NCBI GenBank assembly: GCA_037953625.1
Contig: CM075655.1
Location: 125,371,001 to 125,435,000, forward strand
Direction of reading: 5' to 3'
From: Crotalaria pallida
Taxonomy: Eukaryota; Streptophyta; Magnoliopsida; Fabales; Fabaceae
Length of the DNA: 64,000 nt
Below are positions 35,310-46,090 of this stretch, piece by piece (position 1 is the first letter of the stretch; the number at the start of each line of letters is the position of its first letter). The notes below the pieces were generated by a model. It made no database searches. It saw only the letters and a list, made by a program, of their open reading frames with translations, and was not told where the DNA came from. The position numbers were made by a program, and so were the translations under genes.

Positions 35310-36330
35310 AGTGACTACTCGAGTAGTTTGTGCACTACTCGAGTAGTCTGCAAAGAAGTAAATTGGTCTGCTCACTGTTTCACCAAACTACTCGAGTAGT
35401 CTGTTGACTAATCGATTAGTTCTCAACTAATCGATTAGTTACTGCACTAATTGAGTAGTTTGAGAAACAGTAAGTCCACCAATTTTCTCACTACTCGAGT
35501 AGTGCTCCAACTACTCGAGTAGTACAAGTCAGATCTGTCAGTCTTTTAATTCTTATATGACTGTTGAAGAGGCAATCAAGGGAGAATCTTTCCTAATCAG
35601 TTTTATCAAGCTCCTCCCTGATTCTGGCGATTTGAAAACACAATATATAATGATTACCTCTTCAACAAGATTAGATAGATCATCTTGAGCAAAAACGTTT
35701 TATAACCTTGCACCCAAAAAGAACCTTTGATCCAATCCCTTTCTAAGAATCAATCTCATTCTAGCTTTCTTACTCATTGTCAATTGAAATGGTTTGGAGC
35801 TGCTTCGCTGTGATCTGATTACTCCATTGAAGAAAGGAAGGAGCACTTGAAGGTTTCAAGTGGCTCTATTGCAAAAGAGAGAAGGTGTTCTTGAAGGTTT
35901 CAAGAAGCTCTCTTTTTGTGGAAGGTTGAAGAGGTTCTTCAACAGAGAATCAATTGAAATTGGGGTAAAGTTCAAGAGTTTGGTACACTCTTGAAGGGTT
36001 AGGATTAGATTGAGTGAGGTTCACTAATTAATCCTGTTTGTATCCAATTTAATTGATTATTAGTAGACACTCCCTAAGGTTTAGGGGGACTGGACGTAGC
36101 TCTCAAGTGGGTAGAGAGTGAACCAGTATAATAATTCCATGTGTCTATCTTTTATTGCTTTCGTTTATTTCAGTTATTTAATCTTTCTTCATAACCTTAA
36201 GTTAGCAAATCATCCACTTCTGTTCTTGGCTTCGTGTTAGCGAAACCCCTCTTTTGAAAACTCTGTTCTCTGTCTAAATTTCCACGTACTACTCGAGTAG
36301 TCTCTGAACTAATCGAGTAGTTCTTTACAT
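35310..36330. repeat. Cluster of ACTACTCGAGTAGT / ACTAATCGATTAGT palindromes
   Basis: At least five copies of ACTCGAGTAGT occur between 35317 and 35524, with another near 36290. Two copies of ACTAATCGATTAGT (about 35408-35440) and one-base variants (ACTAATTGAGTAGT, ACTAATCGAGTAGT) are interspersed. Each is a 12-14-base perfect or near-perfect palindrome, spaced unevenly. The surrounding sequence has no stop-free coding frame. An AT-ACCCCCCTCTAG-like phrase near 36420 (TTCACCCCCCTCTAG) is reminiscent of LTR-retrotransposon ends, but no LTR pair or primer-binding site was seen. Confidence 0.7.
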
Positions 36331-36468
36331 TTTGTACAGAAAATTAATTTTGTTTTTAAAACAGTAAGCGTGTTAATATCAATTACATTCGAAAAGTCAA
36401 TATTGTTGCTTCCATTTACTATTCACCCCCCTCTAGTAAATTGTTAGGCTGCTTGTTGGTTTCCAACA

Positions 36469-36512
36469 ACAACAACAACAACAACAATAATAATAATAAT
36501 AATAAATAAATA
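36469..36512. repeat. (AAC)n(AAT)n microsatellite
   Basis: AAC triplets pass into AAT triplets without a break; located at the right border of the inner segment of the 2.3-kb element. Confidence 0.85.
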
Positions 36513-37250
36513 AATACTATTAATGATAAATAAACAATAATAACAATAAATTAATAGTAAATGATAATAATTAAAAAAGTAATAATATTATTTTTTTTAA
36601 AAAATAAAAATAATATTTTTAAATATATACTTTTTCTCTTTTATTCTTAAATATATTGTCTTGTTATGAAAAAAATAAAAAAAATTAAAATACATATTTT
36701 TATATTCAAATAAATAAAAATACATATTTTTAAATATATAATTTTATCTTTTATTCTGAAATATATTATCTTGTTATTTAAAAATAAATAAATTAATCAA
36801 TAAAAATACATATTTTTATGTACTTTATAATTTTAGTAGGTACCATTAATTATTGTAATGTTTAATTTTATTTAATTTTAATATTTAAATATTATTTGGG
36901 ATTATTTATATAAATTGAACGTAATTAATATTATTGAAATTGTATTACAAAAGCATTATTGAAATAAAATAGTGTATAAAAGTACATGATGATGTAATGC
37001 TGATGCATGTTTGGTGAGTCTGGTGTTAAGACTCTACTGTGATGGAAGATATGAAAAGTCTGAAGTTGAGTCTGTTAACAAAATGATGATGTAATGCTGA
37101 TGTGTTAGACTCTGGTGAATCTGAAGTTAAAACTCTACTATGGATACCCTAATATAACCCATGGGCCATGAATGATTGGAACCCTCTAGAAACTCCTTTT
37201 TTTTAATGTTGAATTTTTATTAAAAGTGGAAAAATAATCATAAGTTTATA

Positions 37251-37554
37251 CTCCATTCGTCGCATAAGTTATGATCTTTTGAAGAATTTTTTTGTCCCAT
37301 AAGTCATGATCATTTAGAAATCCTAGACTTATTTATACATCTTTTTCCAAAAACATACCCTTATTTATTGCATTCTTTTTTTTATCACTCATTTCTTCAT
37401 CTCTCTTCGGTATAATCTTCATATATTTATTATTACTCTCTCCTTTTATTAAATGGGGTAATTTAGTCAAATTTTACCAAATTCTTATATCATTTACTCA
37501 TTTCTTAATCTATGTAAAATCTCCAAAAGATCATAACTTATGGGACAAAGAGAG
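37251..37554. mobile_element. Stowaway MITE
   Basis: Starts CTCCATTCGTCGCATAAGTT and ends AACTTATGGGACAAAGAGAG with TA at both borders (37249-37250 and 37555-37556). The arms ATGATCTTTTG / CAAAAGATCAT pair. About 304 bp and non-coding. Confidence 0.8.
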
Positions 37555-37614
37555 TATCTATTTATTTTTTCGAAAATCTTAAAAAATACATTTTCCAATA
37601 CCTTTTTACTTCAT

Positions 37615-37790
37615 TAAGGTTTTTAACAAGTGTAATAATTAAGGACACTTGTTAGCATTTATTAAATTTTAAACTGATACGATTGAATTCATTTAATGAT
37701 GAAAAAGGTTCTTTGAATATATATTTGGATGATTTAAATATGAGTGTTGCTAATAAGTGCCCCATTGATACTTTTGTTAAGGTTGCTAAA
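37615..37790. mobile_element. AT-rich MITE of the local 'aacaagtgccc' family
   Basis: Begins TAAGGTTTTTAACAAGTG and ends TAATAAGTGCCCCATTG with TTGTTAAGG; it shares this theme with 17953-18140 and 39775-39930. Ends approximate. Confidence 0.35.
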
Positions 37791-37878
37791 AGTAGTAAAA
37801 TAATCATATGTTGGTATTAATTACTCTCTCAAAATTCCAAAAATCACATCTTTTTATGACAAAATACTAGTACTTTTA

Positions 37879-38063
37879 TTTTTTTTGGTGAACAAAAACT
37901 GTTGAGGGAAACTTCACAGTCCCGGCACCTGGAGCAACATGGGTGGAGTGCCTCCCCAAGGGATGTTCTTCACAAGGATTCGAGCCTCTGACCTTATGGT
38001 CTTATGAGTTCTCAATATCCTTATGGTCCTAACATACTTCCACTAGGCCAAACTCATTTGGGT
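37879..38063 (-). mobile_element. tRNA-derived SINE with 18-bp TSD
   Basis: Target duplication AAAATACTAGTACTTTTA (37861-37878) and AAAATACCAGTACTTTTA (38064-38081), with one mismatch. The reverse strand has A-box-like TTTGGCCTAGTGGAAG and B-box-like GAGGCTCGAATCC. A T-run at the left is the poly(A) end. Non-coding, about 185 bp. Confidence 0.8.
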
Positions 38064-38254
38064 AAAATACCAGTACTTTTAGTTTCTTAAGTGTTAACAA
38101 TTTTCCTATGTTTATGCCTCTTTACACCTGAATAACGTCAATCTCAATAATACGACATTGGCTGCTGGTAACATTTCTATTTTGGATCATTGGATGCATG
38201 GTATTTGAAATGATATAAGGTCATATATAAATATAAACTTCCTAGTGACCCAAA

Positions 38255-39154
38255 GTTAGCAGAAGAACCACTTTTTTTGCTTTTCAAACATTTGAAAAGA
38301 TCGAGTAAAAATCAATGCTAACTAAAATTCAGAAAGCATGTAAACCCAATTTTTTATTCTACCTAAAGAACATAGAAAATTTAATATTGGATTTAAATGT
38401 AGGCGCTAATGCGACGTGTGTAGATCAGATATGTAAATTAGTCTAGTTATTCGTAAATCATTTTAGTATGATTTTTTTTATACACATTTAAGTATGATTA
38501 GTTTGCTAAATGTTCAATCAAATTTATTTATTTAATTAAATAAACAAGCTAAGCTTGAAGTTGGAGTAGATTGTTTAAATGAGACAAATTCAAATCTTGT
38601 ACAGTTGTGAATATAGCTCGTGCACATGTGTGTATTATCTTCAGAATAATGATCAAGAGTTATGAATTATTTATGTAAAATATGTAATAAATTTTTATTT
38701 TTATTCCTATTCCATCTTCTAGCATAAATATTTTTTAAAAAAATATTAAATATAATTAAGAAATTTAAAAATAATTCAAGGATGATCTAGCAGTAAATGA
38801 GCTTATCAGTTCATATATCATGAACTATTTCTCATCAACGAGCTATTTAATCAATTACAATTTAAAGATGAGTTTATTATTTTTAAATATTATCCCAATA
38901 ATTTACAATTATTTAGCCAAATCATTTTGTCAAAAATTTTAATACCATAATATTTAGATATTATAAAAAATTTGTATATAAAAAATAATTAACCCGTGCT
39001 ATGTATAGTACCGGTTAAAAGCTCGTTATATATAAAAGCAGTAATACCTTCAACATAACATATACATAGTCGCATAAAAGTTCTATCTTCATGCCCCCTT
39101 CTAGTTTTTCTTTTCCCTTTCTTTAAATGCAATGCGATCTTAGATAACTTTTCA

Positions 39155-39198
<44 letters not shown>

Positions 39199-39289
39199 CT
39201 ATATATATATATATAGTATAAGTATATTTATAACTATTACTACGAAAAAATAAATTTAAAAAAAAATTGATCCCGGAGGAGCTATTAAC
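38255..39289 (+). promoter_or_regulatory. Promoter/leader of small membrane-protein gene B
   Basis: Shares the distal block (GTTAGCAGAA, GCTTTTCAAACATTTGAAAAG, AATTCAGAAAGCATG) and the proximal block (CAACATAAC, GCCCCCTTCTAG, AATGCGATCT) with copy A. Here the two blocks are about 600 bases further apart. A TATATATAAAAG at about 39027-39038 is a possible TATA box. A TA microsatellite (about 39163-39197, with further TA runs to 39220) sits in the leader, absent from copy A. Confidence 0.45.
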
Positions 39290-39652
39290 ATGCGGACCTG
39301 TGCGACATCATGTTTGTCGTTATGTTTGTCAGTTGTGGCTCTTATAAGTGTTACCGTTTGCTATTATGCCCTATGGTTAATCTTAGTGGATATCCGTAAA
39401 AACACTAACCAATGCATTTCAGGAAAAACTGTTTGTGGTTTCCTTAGCTTTTTTGCCTTTATTTCTCTCATTTTCTACACGGTTGCATCATGTGTCATGT
39501 TTGTTCGGCAAATTATCAACTGTTTTAAAGTTGTATCTTCAACTCATCATCATGCTCAAGTTGCTCCATCACCAAACACGACCCCTCAATCCGAAGAGAC
39601 CCAAGGTTCCCAATCAATAAGCACTGCAAGCTCATCTGATTCAACAATATAA
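39290..39652 (+). CDS. Small two-TM membrane protein, copy B (unrecognised family)
   Basis: Single-exon frame of 120 aa, paralogous to 31064-31432. Residues about 8-34 (CLSLCLSVVALISVTVCYYA and on) and about 46-73 (VCGFLSFFAFISLIFYTVAS and on) are hydrophobic helices. The joining loop again carries CISGK, and the motif SSTHH is kept after the second helix. Cysteines at the start of helix 1, before the CYYAL motif, in the loop and in helix 2 are conserved with copy A. The C-terminus is polar and has diverged (SQSISTASSSDSTI). The intact frame with mostly conservative substitutions argues that both copies are under selection. No function can be assigned from the sequence. Confidence 0.75.
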   Translation: MRTCATSCLSLCLSVVALISVTVCYYALWLILVDIRKNTNQCISGKTVCGFLSFFAFISLIFYTVASCVMFVRQIINCFKVVSSTHHHAQVAPSPNTTPQSEETQGSQSISTASSSDSTI

Positions 39653-39774
39653 AAGGTAGGAGTATATTTTACAAACTTTAATGGCAAGTAGAACTATTTG
39701 TTGGGAATTACTTTATTGATTAAGTTAATGGATCATTAATTAAGTTGCTTTGTTCTTATAAAAAAATTAGGCAA

Positions 39775-39930
39775 ATGCTAACAAGTGCCCTTGGTGTATT
39801 TGTTAAAAAGCTAAATGTAGTAAATAACCATTGAAAAATGCATTTTTTTACATTTTCGAGACACGGGGTAATGTGCATTTATGGTTGTTTTTCTAAGTAT
39901 AGGAACTTTAACAAGTATCCTTAGCAAGAC
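39775..39930. mobile_element. AT-rich MITE of the local 'aacaagtgccc' family
   Basis: Starts GGCAAATGCTAACAAGTGCC and ends AACAAGTATCCTTAGCAAGA; closely parallels 17953-18140, including an internal ATGCATTTTTTTACATTTTC-like stretch and the downstream half with ATGGTTGTT. Confidence 0.45.
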
Positions 39931-41159
39931 TCAAAAAATTAAGCTACTTTGTGTTTTGTGCAATTTTCTTTTTTTTTTGAGGATAAGGGAAAGGAAATCA
40001 AATTTAGCAATAAGACACCAAATAGTGATATTTAGAATCGAACCCAACACATCTAACTTCAAAACCTTAACACTTGTCAAATGTTTTTTTAGTGTGTTTA
40101 ATTTAAAAAAAAAAAAATTAAGAATGAAGTTACATGATTTTTTTAATGGGTAAACTTTCATTAACGAGTATCAGAAGTACCTAATTAATCAACAAAATAT
40201 AAGGGATTAAAAAAGCCTCTTAAGATATTATATGGGTTTAAACACCAATCCCAAAAAGTAAAAATGAATTTGCTAATGACCTTGACCCACATACAAAATT
40301 TCACCTTGAATTTATCTTTAAACTTCACCGTATAATAAAATTGGCATGATTAAAAATTACTCATTTATTGCAAATCAAATGTACCAACAAGTTATAGACC
40401 AAAGGCCTGGTAAATATCTTCATTGCAGCTTATTGATAGACAATCTAGTACGTTATATATATGAAAGCATCATGTGGAGTGTATAAAGTTACATGATTTA
40501 AAGATTAAAAATAAAAACTTTGTATTGAAAATTGTTGTGTTTAATAAATTCAAAAATAGAAACTTTGGAGATAAGATGAGCGGGTGTAATCCATATATTC
40601 AGGTACCAAGTCTTAAAGATCAAGATTTGGAAGTCCCGAATTTAACTTTGGACATCGCCTTTTGATGGTTTGTTGATGAATTCACTTTCCCTTTTCTTAT
40701 CACCATTAAACAAAAAGGACTTTTTGTATTATACGTTGTGGAGGTTTTGTCTCAAATATACATTAAGTTAATAATTAAAGAAGATCGAAGAAAAAAAATA
40801 TTAGGATGTGTTATTCATTCTTTTGCATTATCTTGGTAAATATTTGAAAATTCAATGGAAAAAATTATTATTGTGCATTAATTACAAATAAATACTATAT
40901 ATGTTTACATTATAGTTCTCTTTTACTAATATTATACATATTTATATTCCTTTAAAAAAATCCATATTTATATTATTGTTCTCTTTTATTAATAATGAAT
41001 CAATTATTTAGTTTTTAATAATTGAGCCTATTTGTTTTTATTACTCAATCATACATACAAAATATCATTTTCACATATTGTTTTTATTTTAATTTGGGTA
41101 AAAATTTTATCATGATAGTAAGATGGAAGGAGTGATTGTAATTTTTTTTTGGCAATTCG
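39931..41159. other. Intergenic AT-rich DNA
   Basis: Short open frames on both strands between 39880 and 40160 result from low complexity. No gene recognised. Confidence 0.45.
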
Positions 41160-41172
41160 AAAGTTTGAAACC

Positions 41173-41350
41173 ACCAACATGAGTTGGGACGAGCGATAAT
41201 CAACTCGGTCTCTCTTAAGTAAGGTCTCAAATTCGATTTCTTATGGATGCAGAAAATTTATGTTGGGAGACTTATTTGTTATAGCCAGGCATGTGACACA
41301 GGTTAGACCCAGATGTATCTAGGTAATACTCGGGGAACCGAGTAAAAAAA
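41173..41350 (+). mobile_element. tRNA-derived SINE with 13-bp TSD
   Basis: The exact duplication AAAGTTTGAAACC flanks it at 41160-41172 and 41351-41363. The head ACCAACATGAGTTGGGACGA has an A-box-like region, the B-box-like GTCTCAAATTCGATTTC follows, then TGTTGGGAGAC and a short A-tail after ACCGAGT. Similar in organisation to the SINE at 8246-8430. Confidence 0.8.
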
Positions 41351-41363
41351 AAAGTTTGAAACC

Positions 41364-43163
41364 CATTCAATAGACACAAGTGGCAGTGACAGCATATTTG
41401 GCATTAGGCAGCCAAAATATTTCTTTTTAAACTCCGCAACTCATCGTGCTATATAAAAAAAAAAAAAAAAAGCCCATGGATGAGATTGACATTTCAAGGC
41501 AGCCTGTTTATTACCAATTTACCACTAAAACTCAACAAGTTATTTTTTTTAAAGGTAACACGTTCTTAAATGTATTAAACTCAAATTAATATTTGCATAT
41601 AATTTTAATCTTAACCGTAGATTTATATTTGTTTATATAATACTTTATTAAAAATTATTTAAATTACTGATTGAGATTGAAATTATATCCGTACTTTAGT
41701 TTAAATCTAAAGCTAAGGTTTTTTTTTTTTTTAACTGATAGCTAGTCTTCCATCTTCATACCTAAAATTCAAATTTCTTCCATTTACATTTTACCAGAAT
41801 CGAGCAAAAAAATAAAAATAAAAATCCATTTAAGCAAGGGGCTAAGTTCTTATAATACTTGTTTAATTTATAAGACTCAAATTTAAAATACTAATATTAT
41901 CATATCGAAAAAGTGTTATTTCAATGGTCCAGCAGCTGAATATGCGAAGAATAAAAATTTATAATGACTTGAGAGGTCATTCTTTGTGAAGCCAAAAGTT
42001 AATTTTTTTATTTTTATTTTTATTTTTTATTTTTTTGTTTTTATTCTTTGAGTTGAAGGCTAAATTACACCATGTTTTCTTTTGGTGTTCTCAAACACCA
42101 CTACTTTTTACCTATTATAACAGGTTTTGCAAGTTATTTATATTAATTATTATTAATTAAAAAAACAAAAAGGGTTTATTTGGAACCCTTATAGATATGT
42201 AATCTTGCAAACTCTACTATAAGTTCCATATCTTCAATGAGGATAGATCGAGTTACTCCAAAAATAATTTTAAAGATTTAGTCCTAATCTTATTCATTCA
42301 TTCAACCCTAATTTATTCGTTGTCATTCATTTACTTAAATTGTCACATGACTAACTAACCCGATCAATACCCTTCTTTAATTTGAGTTAACATTTTCTAT
42401 CTTAAAAAATGTGAGTCATACCATGTGTCACTTATTATAATTGATTAAAAAAAGATTTATTTATTAATTTTTTGACTTAAATAGGAGTAGTATTTTTTAA
42501 CTAATCACAATAAGTAACATATAGAGTGACATACTTTTTTGAAACAGCAGATATGTTCTCATTTAATTTATTCTTTCTCATCATAAGAGGCTATCACATT
42601 GCTTTCTGTTCATCTTTATCACTATGAAACACAGTAACTCTATGAGCCCTCAAACCCAAAATTTATGCCTCTTATCTTGGTTTTGATCAAAATTTTATGG
42701 GATTTTCTCAATTGTTGAGTTTACGATTAATTTCTTTCTCCATCATTAAAGAACATACATATAGAGTTGCCGTCACACAATCACTGGGTAATGTCATAGC
42801 TTGCCAAAATAAACTTCGAATTAATTGTGCTTTTTTTTCGATGGTATTTAGATTGATTGTGATAGACACGTTAAAACCATAATGATGTAAACCATGAGAA
42901 CACGACATCCTCTTGTTTACTTAATGGAGACAATTTTATTCTCCGGGTACATATTGTTTGAAAAGGAAAAAAAAAAAATCATAAAAACATTTGGGATGAC
43001 ATATACTCAAGGATCTATACGAGAATGGATGTTTTTTTAGAAAAAAAAAAAAAAAAAGATTAGAAACAGTTGTCGTGTCCCAAGTTTCAAGTAAAGAATT
43101 TACGGGGAGGTGGCACTGATTTGAGAAGAAAGGGTCATATGGAAGCTAAGATAATTAGCAGAG
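41364..43163. other. Gene-free AT-rich interval
   Basis: No protein-coding frame, tRNA or delimited transposon was recognised. Open frames near 42697-42908 overlap on both strands and match nothing I know. Confidence 0.45.
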
Positions 43164-43165
43164 TA

Positions 43166-43449
43166 CTCCCTCCGGTCCTATATATAGGACATACTTAACC
43201 ATATTCCTCGGATCAAGAAAAGTAGTTAGTTTTATGAATTCTATGAGAATATATTGTAACATTACAATTTTACCCTCTCAACTTTTCTTGAAAAATTCAC
43301 ACTCATTAATGAACAACAAAAAACACATGCATTTAATAAGGGCAAAAAAGATAAAAAGCAATAAATGATGCATAGAAAATACAAATTGTCTTATATATAG
43401 GACCAAATATTGCTTCTAGAATATGTCCTATATATAGAACCGGAGGGAA
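43166..43449. mobile_element. Stowaway MITE
   Basis: Starts CTCCCTCCGGTCCTATATAT and ends ATATATAGAACCGGAGGGA, with TA at both borders (43164-43165 and 43450-43451). About 284 bp; arms pair over roughly 28 bases including TATATAGGACATA / TATGTCCTATATA. Confidence 0.85.
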
Positions 43450-43858
43450 TATTAAACATAAGAAAATAAAAAAAATTTGAAAGTTACTCTTAGAATAACT
43501 TGATCCATCCCTTCTCATATTCAATTATAAGCGTCAGAGTGGGTTAAATTTTTAAAGTTTTATATTGATTGTGAGAATTATTGAATCATTTATTCAATAA
43601 TTTGAACAACTCTCACATGTGAATTAGCTTTTGAGATAAAACTAAACTCAATTATTTTAATGAAATAATCTCTAGATGATGAGAGGAAAGAAAAGAAGTA
43701 CACGTTTCAGGAAATAAGAGTAAAAGGTCTCAAAGTTTGAATATAAATTTCTTTTAAGAATCCCAGGCTATTGTACGTGTAACAAGCACAGCTGCTCGTC
43801 CCGTCTTGCTCATGGTGCAGGTTCTCTCAAAGTGAGGTTCCGTCCATTTTCCAGAATA

Positions 43859-44131
43859 CTTTCTTTAGTCCTATTTATAAGATCATTTTGAGATTTTTCA
43901 CTCTCACCAAAAAAAGTGGATAAATTTGTTATTAACATTGGAAATGTGAAAATTTGATATACTTTTTCAAAACTGCCCCTATAATTATTATTGGAACTCT
44001 AAAAAATGTTGACTTTATAGGAGTGTTTGCGGAAAGAAGTAATTAAATGCTATTGAAAATTGAAAATGGGTCTTATAAATAGGACCAAAACAAAAATCCC
44101 AAAAGGGTCTTATAAATAGGACCGGAGGGAG
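43859..44131. mobile_element. Stowaway MITE
   Basis: Right end TCTTATAAATAGGACCGGAG with GGAG before TA (44132-44133). The left end CTTTCTTTAGTCCTATTTAT follows TA (43857-43858) and is more diverged. The internal sequence (GCAGTTTTGAAAAAGTATAT on the reverse strand) matches the outer element at 55746-56367, giving the uninterrupted reference for that nested case. Confidence 0.85.
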
Positions 44132-44171
44132 TATAAGCAAACAAATAAAAATGATGGACCATTTTTATAAA

Positions 44172-44486
44172 GGCTTATTTATGGTTTTAGTTCCCGAAAG
44201 TTCAGCGTGTTTTGGTTTTTGTTCCTAGAAGTTCTTTTGATCAGAACTAGTCCTTAAATTTTCAAACATTTTGGTTTTGGTCCCTTACATTAGTAAAAAT
44301 CTGTTATTTGTCACAGCTGCTGGTGTGGATTTTCGTTAATCATGTCAACAAACAACATATTTTTACTAATGGAATGGACCAAAACCAAAATGTTTGAAAA
44401 TTTAAGGACTAACCCGATCAAAATAATTTCTAGGGACTAAAATCAAAACACGCTGAACTTTTAGAAACTAAAACCATAAATAAACC
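44172..44486. mobile_element. Foldback MITE with 9-bp TSD (Mutator-like)
   Basis: GGCTTATTTATGGTTTTAGT is mirrored by ACTAAAACCATAAATAAACC. The exact 9-bp duplication TTTTATAAA lies at 44163-44171 and 44487-44495. Subterminal CAAACATTTTGGTTTTGGTC and its inverse CCAAAACCAAAATGTTTG extend the arms, so most of the element can fold on itself. Non-coding. Confidence 0.85.
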
Positions 44487-44544
44487 TTTTATAAAAATGT
44501 CCACGGCTATCTAGCAATAGGCAAATTTTTTGGGTCGTACTTTT

Positions 44545-44745
44545 TGGTGCCCATCATTTACTCATCAGCCCTCATTTTATTACACCTTATACAAAGCGGA
44601 AGTGCAAATTTTCACTTTTTACCTCTTCACGGTCGGTATGTTTCCGCCTTTCACCAGTCGACACACTGAAAATTTGCACTTCCGCCTTGTATAAGGCGGA
44701 ATAAAATGGGGGCCGGTGAGTAAATGGTGGGGCAAAAAGTAAATG
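44545..44745. repeat. Foldback element with GCGGAAGTGCAAATTTTCA arms
   Basis: Left arm CATCATTTACTCATCAG and GCGGAAGTGCAAATTTTCA pair with right arm TGAAAATTTGCACTTCCGC and GTGAGTAAATGGTG. GC content is higher than its surroundings. No target duplication was assigned; the central loop is about 60 bases. Confidence 0.65.
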
Positions 44746-46090
44746 TCAATTTTCTAATGGACTTTGTGAGTTGAGTTTGCTGAACAAGAATAGATGATGA
44801 CTTTGCTGTTCAATTAAAGCAACAAATGTTACCTGTTACCATTCAATTCAGTCACAAATATTGACATATATAGGTAAAATTGAATGGTCTAGACCCACCA
44901 ATCACATTATCACTCTGTCCGTATTAACTACTATATGTAGATCAGATGATGCCCTCTACCACTCAGGAGTTCATGTACATGTAGAACAGTTCCTTAAAAC
45001 ATCTTTAAAGCTTTTAATTTGAGACAGTGCCAAATTCCAATTTCTCGCCCACTGAATTATAAGGGGTTACTCCCACTCAACCCAACCAGCAGGTTTGTGA
45101 TCAATTTCTGTCACTGCTAGCTAGATAACTAATTGCTTGGTGGACCCTTGTTTAATTACTACATAATTATGAAACCAAGGATCATATTGTTAAAGCAAAA
45201 CCCTTATTTAGGTGGCATAATGTCTGCACCACACTAAAAGGAGCTTAATATAGTGAATGACCCTTTTCTTTTTCTTTTCCTTTTTTTTTTTTAATAATAC
45301 AACCTTCTTGTTTATTACACTATTTATTTATATTATTATATGTGCCTCCTTGTTATTTTATTACAAAAATTTTCTTAAATCCAAATCATCCCAAAATACC
45401 TCATTGATTTGAAATTTTTGGCAAACGGGGTTATCTTTACGTTGTCAATATTTTCAACTAAAGTAGTATCAGTGTGACTATCAGATTTGTGGACCACCAA
45501 ATTGATTGACCTTAATCCAATTTGCTCCTTGTGGATTTAGCCTTTGCTGTACTTTCCCGCGAGAACTTTATGGCTAAATATATTGAAAAGCCTAAGGAAC
45601 AGTGAAAAACTTGGCTCCTTTTGCTTTCAACTTCAGTTGATGTATTTGACCATTCAATTGAATGGGGAGTGAACCATGCACATGACAACTTTATAATATG
45701 ATAAAAGAAAACACAGAACAACCAGCCAAAATCATGGGGGGTGAAAGCATAAAGTGCAAAACAAGTAAAAAAAAAATATATCGAAGCCGTCCCAACATGA
45801 AAAAGCCCCAGTCACCCTGAAATACTCAATCATCACCCCCATTATATTGTCAATTGTCCATTAGGCCGAACCATTTGTCTATTTCAATTCCATTTGAATA
45901 GCCCCAACAATGAAAAAACAATAGTTGAGGGAGACTTGATCGCAATCTAAATCCCGAAAATTAATTTCTCCTTCGGATCGGATGTGTGTTTGAATTCTGT
46001 CAAACTATTATATTGCGGAGGATGGTTTCACCTGGTCTAACCAAAACTTTTCCGTCAAAACTGTTAAAGCGTTTTTTATTACGTATTTCT
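44746..46090. other. Intergenic sequence, nothing recognised
   Basis: No gene or delimited element. Short frames near 45512-45721 have no recognisable protein content. Confidence 0.45.

Larger units (their letters stand above)
34813..37151. mobile_element. PIF/Harbinger-like element, 2.3 kb, with foreign-looking interior
   Basis: The ends GGGCATTTATCCACGGCAGA and TACTATGGATACCC are imperfect inverted repeats flanked by TAA (34810-34812 and 37152-37154), the target signature of PIF/Harbinger. AGTCTTAAGTTGAGTCTG near the left and AGTCTGAAGTTGAGTCTG near the right are subterminal repeats. There is no transposase frame. The interior between about 35110 and 36466 differs in composition from the AT-rich shoulders and may be a secondary insertion bordered by CAACAACAAC-type sequence. 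Confidence 0.55.

Noticed and set aside
35110..36466. Complete LTR retrotransposon or solo LTR
   Set aside because: A TTCACCCCCCTCTAG phrase hinted at it, but there is no TG...CA bounded repeat pair, primer-binding site or polypurine tract that I can delimit.
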